Source: JAGVSR01 sp963786675 | GTDB lineage: Bacteria > Pseudomonadota > Alphaproteobacteria > Rhizobiales > Hyphomicrobiaceae | Direction: 5' to 3' | Length of the DNA: 64,000 bases | Assembly (NCBI GenBank): GCA_963786675.1 | Contig: CAWAZY010000001.1 | Span: 248,001-312,000, forward strand | Shown here: in pieces, positions 56,986-64,000 of the stretch | How the letters are laid out: each line of letters begins with the position of its first letter | How positions within the stretch are numbered: the first letter of the stretch is position 1 | The notes under the pieces: model-generated | Seen by the model: the letters and a program-made list of their open reading frames with translations, nothing else | Database searches by the model: none | Told to the model about the DNA's origin: nothing | Translations under genes and position numbers: made by a program

Positions 56986-57024
56986 TGATTGCCTTAATCA
57001 ACTCGTGAGGCGGCGATGTTGATT
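56986..57024. promoter_or_regulatory. Candidate LysR operator between glcD and the regulator
   Basis: Three TGATT/AATCA half-sites in alternating orientation: TGATT at 56986-56990, AATCAAC at 56996-57002 and GTTGATT at 57018-57024. The last two form a 7-bp inverted repeat around 15 bases, a common layout for LysR-type sites. It lies in the divergent promoter region, 65-130 bases from both start codons. Confidence 0.5.
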
Positions 57025-57155
57025 TCGTGCTAAAAGAGATAAGACTTTCGCTGTTCTGTTGAAGCGATGACACAATGCGGACAAGCCGAAGGACAATCAA
57101 CGAAGCATTGAAAGTCCTGAGCCCTTCCGGGGGCCAATCTCCTGAGGTCCGTACC

Positions 57156-58145
57156 GTGACAGCCATAAGCGATTTCGACATCTTCGCACGCGTGGCCAGG
57201 ACCGGCAACATGTCGGCTGCCGGCCGCGAGATGGGGCTTTCGCCTGCAGTTGTCTCCAAGCGTGTCAGTTTGCTGGAAGAGCGGCTCGGCGCGCGCCTGT
57301 TCCAGCGCACGACCCGCCAATTGACCCTCACCGAAACCGGCGAGGGCTACTTCCGCCGCGTCATCGACATCCTGAGTTTGATCGCCGAGGCCGACGACTT
57401 CGTCAGCCGCCGCAATACCAATCCGCGTGGCCTGCTCAAAGTCACCGCGCCAACAACCTTCAGCCGCTTCCATCTGGCGCCATACTTGAACAAGTTTCTG
57501 GAGCAGTATCCCGAGATCCAGCTCGATCTGCATCTCACGGATAACTTCGTCGACATCATCCGCGAAGGCTTCGATATCGCCATCCGAATCGGCGAGCTTG
57601 AGGACAGCTCGCTCGTCGCGCGCAAGCTCTCGCCCGACAGACGCGTGATCGTTGCCGCGCCGTCCTATCTGGCTAAGAACGGCATCCCTAAGTCGATCAA
57701 GGACCTCGAGAACCACAATTGCCTATGTGCGGGCGCCCAGGATGTCTGGTCCATCGAAGGTCCGGGCGGACAGCAGGATGTGCGGGTGAAGGGCAACATC
57801 CGGTCCAACTCAGCCGATCTCATTCGCGAGGCCCTGATTGGCGGCCTCGGTCTGGGTCTGCGTGGAACCTGGGAAATCGGTCAGGAAATCCAGAACGGCA
57901 GCTTGAATGTCGTTCTGCCTCAGTATCGCGGCTCGTCGAAGATGGCGATCTACGCGGTGTACCCATCGCGGGATTTCATGCCGGCCAAGGTCGACGTGCT
58001 CCTGGAATTCCTCGGCCAGCATTTCGGGCCCGATCCCTATTGGGAGCGCGCACTGAAGCTCGCCGAGCCGAAGCCGGCCACGCCCCGTGCCACCGCCAAG
58101 CCAAACGGAAAGGCCGGCGGGCGGCGGACCACGGATATCCACTGA
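57156..58145 (+). CDS. LysR-family transcriptional regulator
   Basis: A 329-residue regulator. The winged helix-turn-helix occupies residues 5-65 (DFDIFARVARTGNMSAAGRE, LSPAVVSKRVSLLEERLG, LFQRTTRQLTLTETGEGYF), and the periplasmic-binding-like effector domain follows from about 95, with DIAIRIGELEDSSLVARKL as in the CrgA-like group. The C-terminus is Lys/Pro/Thr-rich. GTG 57156 places the helix-turn-helix at the usual distance from the start; an ATG at 57075 is possible. It is divergent from glcDEF and 120 bases before lutA, so either operon may be its target. Confidence 0.9.
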   Translation: MTAISDFDIFARVARTGNMSAAGREMGLSPAVVSKRVSLLEERLGARLFQRTTRQLTLTETGEGYFRRVIDILSLIAEADDFVSRRNTNPRGLLKVTAPTTFSRFHLAPYLNKFLEQYPEIQLDLHLTDNFVDIIREGFDIAIRIGELEDSSLVARKLSPDRRVIVAAPSYLAKNGIPKSIKDLENHNCLCAGAQDVWSIEGPGGQQDVRVKGNIRSNSADLIREALIGGLGLGLRGTWEIGQEIQNGSLNVVLPQYRGSSKMAIYAVYPSRDFMPAKVDVLLEFLGQHFGPDPYWERALKLAEPKPATPRATAKPNGKAGGRRTTDIH

Positions 58146-58265
58146 CGCCGATGGCATTCGGCCACGGTGCCGAAGGTGACCGTCCGTGGCTCCAGCCGCC
58201 ACACCTGCATTGCGTTCGCTAGCGCACTCTCCTATCGGTGAGGACTTGGTTCGTCATGTCCGGGA

Positions 58266-59045
58266 GTGTCCCACTTGCAGCCGCGCGCCGGCCTTTATGT
58301 CACCTGTCTCATCGACGTGATGCGGCCGTCCGTCGGTTTCGCCGCCGCCCGCCTCATCGAAGCCGCGGGCGGAACGGTCCACGTCCCCCAGCAGCAGACC
58401 TGTTGCGGTCAACCGGCCTACAACAGCGGCGACCGCGCGACGAGCAAGGCGCTGGCGCTGCAAACGGTTCGCGCCTTCGACGGATGCGACACCATCGTTG
58501 TGCCATCGGGCTCCTGCGCGGCCATGCTCAAGGTGCATTATCCGCGCCTTTTCGCCGACGACACTGTTTCGATACAAGCGGAAGTCACCGCATTCAGCGC
58601 CCGCGTGCACGAATTGTGCAGCTACCTCGCCGACGAACGCGGCATGCGCGCGGTACCCGGCCGCTATGACGGGACCATCACGGTGCACGATAGCTGCGCG
58701 GGCCTGCGCGAGCTTGGCATCAAGTCCGCGCCCCGCCGCCTTCTGGCGCTGATGCCGGGGGCCGCGATCATAGAAATGCAGGAGCCGGAAGCGTGCTGCG
58801 GTTTTGGCGGACTGTTCGCGGAAAAATACCCAGGAATCTCCAACGCCATCGTGACCCGCAAGACGGATGACGCCGTCGCCACCCGCGCCGGTCTCGTTGT
58901 CGGCGGCGACCTTGGCTGCCTGATGAACATGGCTGGAAAATTGAAGCGCATGGGCAGCCCCCTCGCCTGCCGCCACATTGCCGAAGTGCTGGCCGGCGAA
59001 CTGAGCGACCCGCCAATTGGCCACCCGACCGGCGGCGGCCCATGA
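58266..59045 (+). CDS. lutA: L-lactate utilisation protein LutA (Fe-S oxidoreductase)
   Basis: A 259-residue protein with two CCG domains: QTCCGQPAYNSGD at residues 45-57 and EACCGFGGLFAEKYP near 178, with conserved C (PSGSCAAM, HDSCAG) between. With LutB and LutC it forms the iron-sulfur L-lactate dehydrogenase. The start is GTG 58266 or a TTG nine bases later with CGGGAG at better spacing. Its stop overlaps the lutB start (ATGA). Confidence 0.93.
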   Translation: MSHLQPRAGLYVTCLIDVMRPSVGFAAARLIEAAGGTVHVPQQQTCCGQPAYNSGDRATSKALALQTVRAFDGCDTIVVPSGSCAAMLKVHYPRLFADDTVSIQAEVTAFSARVHELCSYLADERGMRAVPGRYDGTITVHDSCAGLRELGIKSAPRRLLALMPGAAIIEMQEPEACCGFGGLFAEKYPGISNAIVTRKTDDAVATRAGLVVGGDLGCLMNMAGKLKRMGSPLACRHIAEVLAGELSDPPIGHPTGGGP

Positions 59046-60470
59046 CCAGTAAACCGTCCGAATTTCTTGCCAGTTCAGACCTCGCGCTTGCGGGATCAGC
59101 GCCTGCAGCGCGCTCTGGCGACATTGCCGGGCGGCCTCGTTGCCCAGCGCCGCGCGGCCGTTGCCGCCGTCCCCGAATTCGAAGCGCTGCGTGAGGCGGG
59201 CCGCGCGATCCGCGACCATACCCTCGACCACCTCGATCATTACCTGGAAAAGTTCGAAGCGGCGGCCACCGCATCGGGGGCGGCGATCCACTGGGCCACG
59301 GGTGCCGCCGAGGCCCAGGGCATCGTGGCGGAGATCTGCCGCCGGGCCAACGCGCGGCTGGTGGTCAAAGGCAAGTCCATGGTTTCGGAAGAAATCGGGC
59401 TCAATGCCCATTTGGAATCGCAGGGTCTGGAGGTCGTGGAAACGGACCTCGGCGAATACCTGATCCAGAAGCGCGGCGAGACACCAAGCCACATCATTGC
59501 GCCTGCCATTCATTTGACCGAGCAGGACGTCGAAGCGGATTTTCGCACCTACCACACCCATCTGCCACCGGACCGTGCCTTGCCCGATCCTGCTAGCCTG
59601 GTTGCGGAGGCCAGGAGCGTTCTGCGCGCGAAGTTTCTTGCCGCCGATGTCGGCATCACGGGGGCCAACTTTCTCGTCGCGGAAACCGGCTCGTCCATCA
59701 TCGTGACCAACGAGGGCAACGGCGACCTCACCCAAGTGCTGCCGCCCGTGCACATCGTGGTCGCCACGATCGACAAGGTGGTGCCGACACTCGCCGACGC
59801 ATTTCAGTTGTTACGGCTTCTCGCCCGATCCGCCACCGGCCAGGACATGACCGCCTACACGACCCTCACAACCGGGCCGCGCCGCGCCGGCGATCAGGAT
59901 GGACCGCATGCGTGTCACATCGTTCTGATCGACAATGGACGGACGGACATGCTGGCCGGCGATATGCGAGAGGCACTGCGCTGCATTCGCTGCGGCGCCT
60001 GCATGAATCACTGCCCCGTCTACAATGCGATCGGCGGCCATGCCTATGGCTCGGTGTACCCCGGACCTATTGGCGCGGTATTGACCCCGGCTTTGATGGG
60101 GATTTGCGAAGCGGCCCACTTACCCAACGCATCGACGTTCTGCGGCAGCTGCGAAGCGGTCTGCCCGGTCAAAATCCCGCTGGTGTCTTTGATGCGAAGC
60201 TGGCGCGAAAAGGCCCGCGCGGCAGGACACACAACGGCCAAGGCACGTCTCCTGCACGGTGCGTGGGCCGCCTTGGCCACCCGGCCGCGCCTCTATCATC
60301 TGGTCATGCGTTTCGTGGCCGCCATTGGAGGCGCGATGGGACGCCGCCGCGGCGCCTTTCGAAATCTGCCTATCGCACGGGGATGGCTGCGCGACCGTGA
60401 CATGCCGGCACCCCAAGGACGCACCTTCCAGCAACTGTGGGAAGAGACGCGGCGCGGGGTTCCTCGATGA
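59042..60470 (+). CDS. lutB: L-lactate utilisation iron-sulfur protein LutB (frame broken once near the start)
   Basis: About 475 residues. The LUD domain fills residues 60-300; two 4Fe-4S motifs follow (CIRCGACMNHCP and CGSCEAVCPVKIP) and a C-terminal LutB-type helical domain. The coupled start ATG 59042 opens MTSKPSEFLASSDLALA, but the frame is lost at GGG 59092-59094; removing one G gives ALADQRLQRALATLPGG, the normal continuation. As sequenced, the main frame starts only at about 59067 with an unrelated N-terminus. The stop overlaps lutC by ATGA. Confidence 0.92.
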
Positions 60471-61150
60471 GCCGCGAAGCGATCCTGTCCCGTGTGCGCG
60501 AGGCGCTGGCACGCCAAGGGCTAAAGGGACCACCCAACGACCGCACTCCAGAATGGCGCACAGCAGCGCCGCCAAGCATTGCAGCAACGCCGAACGACGC
60601 CTACGCGCGATTCTGCGCCAGCGCCGAACACAAGGGCACTGATGTGATCGCCGTGGCCAACTGGCCAGACTTGCCGAGGGCCATCGCGGATTACCTGCGC
60701 GACAGTGCATCCGAGAGCGCTTCGTTGCGCGTGAGTGACGAGATCCCGTCAGGACTGGCTTGGCAGGACGCGGGGCTGAGGGCCGGCACAGGTCCCGCGG
60801 TGGCCGGAGATTCCATTGGCCTGTCGCGCGCCATGGCCGCAGTCGCGGAGACCGGGACGCTGGTTCTGGCCTCCGGTCCAGGCAATCCGGTGACGCTGGC
60901 GTTTCTGCCCGACGTCCATCTCATCGCCGTGCCGCGTGGCGCGATCCTGCCCACATTCGAGGATGCGGCCCGCCTCTTGGATCAGGACTACCCGAACGGC
61001 CAGCTGCCGCGGTCCATCAATTTCATATCGGGCGCATCGCGCACCGGAGATATCGGCGGGCGGATCGTCAAGGGCGCGCATGGCCCCCGGACGCTCGCGG
61101 TCTTCGTTATCGACGACGCGCTTGAGACGAAAACAACGGGGCGCCCGTGA
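60467..61150 (+). CDS. lutC: L-lactate utilisation protein LutC
   Basis: A 227-residue LUD-domain protein. MSREAILSRVREALA is the standard start; the fold contains GDSIGLSRAMAAVAETGTLV, FLPDVHLIAVPRGAILPTFE and SGASRTGDIGGRIVKGAHGPR with the conserved SRTGDI. Third subunit of the LutABC complex. The ATG overlaps the lutB stop by four bases, fixing the start. A G/C hairpin at 61138-61159 overlaps the stop codon. Confidence 0.94.
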   Translation: MSREAILSRVREALARQGLKGPPNDRTPEWRTAAPPSIAATPNDAYARFCASAEHKGTDVIAVANWPDLPRAIADYLRDSASESASLRVSDEIPSGLAWQDAGLRAGTGPAVAGDSIGLSRAMAAVAETGTLVLASGPGNPVTLAFLPDVHLIAVPRGAILPTFEDAARLLDQDYPNGQLPRSINFISGASRTGDIGGRIVKGAHGPRTLAVFVIDDALETKTTGRP

Positions 61151-61159
61151 AGGCGCCCC
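61138..61159 (+). terminator. Hairpin at the end of lutABC
   Basis: GGGGCGCC and GGCGCCCC pair perfectly (8 bp) with a 6-base loop containing the lutC stop. Downstream TTGAACTTTAGTCTTT is only moderately T-rich, so termination may be partial. Confidence 0.6.
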
Positions 61160-61211
61160 GTTGAACTTTAGTCTTTGCTTACGCAGACCATGCATCCGCG
61201 AGCCCGAACTG

Positions 61212-61430
61212 CTATTTGCCGCGGCAGCTCTGCAGGCACTTGGTCAATTCAGCGCTGCACTTGGGGTCGTCGCTCGTCGCACGGCGGCACGCATTTTCCT
61301 GCGCGTAGCACTGGTTGGCGCACTGGTTGGCCGAGGCGGTGTCAAAACCGGCCAAGGTCCCCGCCAGCATTACGGCCGCGAAGCCGGCCGCAAGCGCCAA
61401 AAATGTGGAATGAACTGTCTTCAACGTCAC
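61212..61430 (-). CDS. Small secreted six-cysteine protein
   Basis: A 72-residue protein. The start is GTG 61430, with GGAGGT at good spacing; upstream frame to 61541 is not needed. A signal peptide (about TFLALAAGFAAVMLAGTLAG, cleavage near ASA) leaves a mature part of about 38 residues with six Cys in CxxxC/CxxxxxxC spacing (NQCANQCYAQENACRR, KCSAELTKCLQSC). This looks like a small disulfide-bonded periplasmic protein. I recognise no named family. It lies between lutC and gshA. Confidence 0.75.
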   Translation of the reverse strand: MTLKTVHSTFLALAAGFAAVMLAGTLAGFDTASANQCANQCYAQENACRRATSDDPKCSAELTKCLQSCRGK

Positions 61431-61565
61431 GGCGTACCTCCAGGCCCTTTGGGGCCGATCCGCATACTTTTCGAGAAGCCTATGCTTCGCCGGGTGTGGT
61501 TCTAGCGGTACCAGCATGAACGCGACCTGAACCGACCGCAAGCGGACAGGGCCAAACCGGTAACT

Positions 61566-62960
61566 TCAGAACGCTGCTTCTTCGAAAACAGGGTCAATGC
61601 AGCCGCCCCACGCCCCGTGGTAGCGCTCAAGGATTTCATCGGCCATGGTTTTTCCGGTGTGAACCAGCTCGAACAGGGCATCCAAGTAGATCGTTTCATC
61701 CTGGCCGAACGGGTTGATGCAGGCCCGATTGCGCAATCCCTGCTTGGCAATCTGGAGCGATTCCAGCGCCAGAGACCGCATGGTTGTATCGCGGAATGGC
61801 GTATCCAGCGCCAGTCGCGGTACCTCGTTGCGCAACTGCTGACGCTCCGCTGCCGTCCAGTCCTTCACAAGCTGCCAGGCCGCGTCCAGCGCCGCATCAT
61901 CATAGAGCAGCCCAACCCAGAACGCGGGCAAGGCACAGATCCGCCGCCAGCTCCCGCCGTCAGCCCCGCGCATCTCCAAGAACCGCTTGAGACGCACTTC
62001 GGGAAAGAGCGTCGTCAAATGGTCGGACCAATCGTCCATGGTCGCACGGACACCCGGCAGAGCCTCCAGGCGGCCTTCCATGAAGGACCGGAAGGACGCA
62101 CCGGCGACGTCGATATACTGGCCGTCCCGATAGACGAAATACATGGGTACATCGAGCGCGTAATCGACGTACCGCTCGTAGCCCATGCCGTCTTCGAACA
62201 CGAACGGCAGCATGCCCGTCCGGTTGGGATCGGTATTGCGCCAGACCTCGCTGCGCATCGACTTGAAGCCGTTGGGCTTGCCTTCGGTGATGGGCGAGGA
62301 CGCAAACAGTGCCGTTGCGACCGGTTGCAGCGCGAGCGAAACGCGCAGCTTCTTGACCATGTCGGCTTCGCTGGCGAAATCGAGGTTCACCTGGATCGTC
62401 GCCGTCCGGTACATCATGTCGAGACCGCGCTTGCCGACTTGGGGCATGTAGCGCGTCATGACCTTGTAGCGTTCCTTGGGCATCTGCGGCGTTTCCGCCA
62501 GCGTCCACTTGGGCGAGAACCCAACGCCCAGAAAGCCGATGCCGAGCTGTTCGCCGACACTCAGGACTTCGCGCAAGTGTTCTTCGGTTTCCGCCGCCGT
62601 CTGGTGCAGGTTCTCCACGGGCGCGCCCGATAATTCGAACTGCCCGCCCGGCTCCAAACTGATCGTGCCGCCCAGAAGCCCACGCGTCTCGTGATCGGGG
62701 CGCTTCAAGGCGATGATGTTGTCGCCTTCCATGATGGCTTCCCATCCGTACTTGGCGATGAGGGCTTCCATCAGGGCACGAATGCCGGTCTCGCCCTCGT
62801 AGGGCACCGGTGTCAGACAGCACGTGTAGAACACGAATTTCTCGTGCTCGGTCCCGATGCGCCAATCCGCCTTGGGCTTTTCGCCCGCGGCGATCCAGCC
62901 GACAAGATCAGCCCGCGAGCCGATGGCGGGGCTCGCATCACCTTGCTGGCGTGTCGACAT
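61566..62960 (-). CDS. gshA: Glutamate-cysteine ligase, plant/alphaproteobacterial type
   Basis: Catalyses the first step of glutathione synthesis, 464 residues. The family motifs are RIGTEHEKFVFY, GGTISLEPGGQFELSG, LGVGFSPKW, RTATIQVNLDFASE and MRGADGGSWRRICALPAFW. Cysteine positions near CCLTPV and the last third could host the regulatory disulfide known in the plant enzyme, but I cannot confirm it. The ATG at 62960 yields the usual start. A 5-oxoprolinase gene 11 kb away belongs to the same gamma-glutamyl metabolism. Confidence 0.95.
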   Translation of the reverse strand: MSTRQQGDASPAIGSRADLVGWIAAGEKPKADWRIGTEHEKFVFYTCCLTPVPYEGETGIRALMEALIAKYGWEAIMEGDNIIALKRPDHETRGLLGGTISLEPGGQFELSGAPVENLHQTAAETEEHLREVLSVGEQLGIGFLGVGFSPKWTLAETPQMPKERYKVMTRYMPQVGKRGLDMMYRTATIQVNLDFASEADMVKKLRVSLALQPVATALFASSPITEGKPNGFKSMRSEVWRNTDPNRTGMLPFVFEDGMGYERYVDYALDVPMYFVYRDGQYIDVAGASFRSFMEGRLEALPGVRATMDDWSDHLTTLFPEVRLKRFLEMRGADGGSWRRICALPAFWVGLLYDDAALDAAWQLVKDWTAAERQQLRNEVPRLALDTPFRDTTMRSLALESLQIAKQGLRNRACINPFGQDETIYLDALFELVHTGKTMADEILERYHGAWGGCIDPVFEEAAF

Positions 62961-63217
62961 GCGGGCTGACCTTGGCGGCTGGAACTCGGGGATTGGGACA
63001 AAGTTGTAAATCGTGGAGTCGTGCGCCTGGGTCCAGGCAAGTCTGGTGTTTGGCGCGACCGGGGTTACGTCCCCAGGACCGACAGGTTATGACGAGCCCG
63101 CCGGTCGTGAGCAAGTGCGCCAACAACCTGGACGCGGACCACGCCCGCGTCACGGCAGCCATCGGCAGGGGTCTATACGAGCCACCTGCCTGGAAAGTTT
63201 GCACGGAGACCCGGCCA

Positions 63218-64000
63218 ATGCGACGCACACGAGCCCGGACGGCCATAACGTGGACATCCCGCCTACGCCCTGCATGGCGCTTGGCCGGCCTTGGGCTGCT
63301 AACAGGCCTCTTTTTGGCCGGGGGCGCCGCACCCGCAGCCGCTGGCGACTATTTCCACGTCTGCCGGACGGCAGACGGCAGCTATGAGATGAACGACGGC
63401 GACCTTTACCGCGTCGAAAGTTCAGGCAACGCCGGTTCGCCCATCCCCTACCGGAAGCTCGACGAAGTCACCCTTAAGCGCGAGACGGGATACTGCGAAT
63501 CGCAGGCGGCCCCTGGTCAGCAGTTCAAGTACGAGAGCAGGTCGTACTCCCTGCGTGCGGCCTTTACCGACGACGGCCAGCCGATTGAGGCGACTTTCAT
63601 TTGCGAACTGGCCTCCGACGGCCTGCCCGCAGCCTACGCCTGCGACCGGCAAGTTGTGACATCGAGCAGCCCGGCGCGCGACGGCGCCGATGGTGCATCG
63701 TCCGTCACTGGACGTGGGACGGGTGCGAGCCTGTGGCTGCACAACGGCTCGTTCATGCGCCTTGAGGCCTCCGGCGAAAAGCGCGTCATCCGGTACGACA
63801 CCCCGCGCAAGGGCATGCTGGCCGCCGGCGCGCGGCGGGGCACGGTGCTGTTCGAGGGACGGCGCGAGGGTGAAACCTATTCCGGTGTCGCCTACGTGTT
63901 CGCCAAAGGTTGCCCACCGTCATCGTACGCCGTCGCTGGCGAGGTGTCCGCCGACGAGCGGCGCATCACCATGACGGGGAACGCACCACGCCTCGACCGC
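63218..64000 (+). CDS. Secreted protein of unknown function (3' end beyond window)
   Basis: An open frame of at least 261 codons reaching the window edge. A long signal peptide (Arg-rich n-region, hydrophobic LAGLGLLTGLFLAGGA, cleavage near PAAA) is followed by a mature region containing CRTADGSYEMNDGDLYRV, four or more Cys, and beta-rich segments such as ASLWLHNGSFMRLE and TVLFEGRREGETYSG. GGAG lies 11 bases before ATG 63218. I recognise no family; the layout of a repeated motif (DGSYEMNDGDLYRVE; NGSFMRLEASGEKRVIRY) suggests a beta-sheet protein with two related halves. Confidence 0.75.
   Translation, partial: MRRTRARTAITWTSRLRPAWRLAGLGLLTGLFLAGGAAPAAAGDYFHVCRTADGSYEMNDGDLYRVESSGNAGSPIPYRKLDEVTLKRETGYCESQAAPGQQFKYESRSYSLRAAFTDDGQPIEATFICELASDGLPAAYACDRQVVTSSSPARDGADGASSVTGRGTGASLWLHNGSFMRLEASGEKRVIRYDTPRKGMLAAGARRGTVLFEGRREGETYSGVAYVFAKGCPPSSYAVAGEVSADERRITMTGNAPRLDR

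Overview
The window is GC-rich and its gene content points to an alphaproteobacterium, probably of the Hyphomicrobiales/Rhizobiales side (inference, not a placement). Support comes from the rpsT-dnaA-dnaN-recF block of an origin-proximal region, the small CHCC zinc-finger protein next to an FAD monooxygenase, a dcw cluster headed by mraZ, and plant-type GshA.

Layout: 0-5.5 kb carries recF (cut by the left edge), dnaN and dnaA, a 1.2-kb non-coding stretch that may contain part of the origin, and rpsT with a clear terminator. 5.9-16.9 kb holds a 6-TM potassium channel with a degenerate cyclic-nucleotide domain, a PP2C phosphatase + FHA protein facing a Ser/Thr kinase with a seven-bladed WD40 domain, an extensin-like lipoprotein, an alpha/beta hydrolase, the zinc-finger protein, the monooxygenase and TrkH.

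17.1-38.2 kb is the most striking part. A 14.6-kb gene on the minus strand encodes a roughly 4,876-residue surface protein with an LEPRMVFDGA leader, a DUF4347-like domain, a choice-of-anchor-L domain, dozens of cadherin/Ig-like repeats (seven of them nearly identical 285-bp copies) and a unique C-terminus. Upstream on the same strand lies a tight operon: TolC-like outer-membrane protein, a membrane-fusion protein, a GAF-like/HlyD fusion, and an S2P (M50)-HlyD fusion that starts with a PqqD-like domain. No ABC ATPase is present. I read this as a dedicated export or surface-display module for the giant protein. The adhesin frame is broken by three one-base insertions.

38.7-48 kb: tRNA-Leu(TAA), a ceramidase-like membrane protein, small secreted proteins, the dcw head mraZ-rsmH-ftsL-ftsI (not followed by murE), a Ser-rich coiled-coil membrane protein, RNase P RNA, an AmiD-type amidase and a DjlA-like J protein. 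48-63 kb is metabolic: 5-oxoprolinase, a pentapeptide-repeat protein, glcDEF for glycolate oxidation with a divergent LysR regulator, lutABC for lactate oxidation, and glutamate-cysteine ligase. A secreted protein of unknown function runs off the right edge.

Seven genes or gene segments have single-base frame breaks (recF, three in the adhesin, the coiled-coil gene, 5-oxoprolinase, lutB). Six are +1 insertions. Repeat comparison inside the adhesin shows the extra base directly at two sites. Sequencing or assembly error is the simplest explanation, so these genes are annotated across the breaks.
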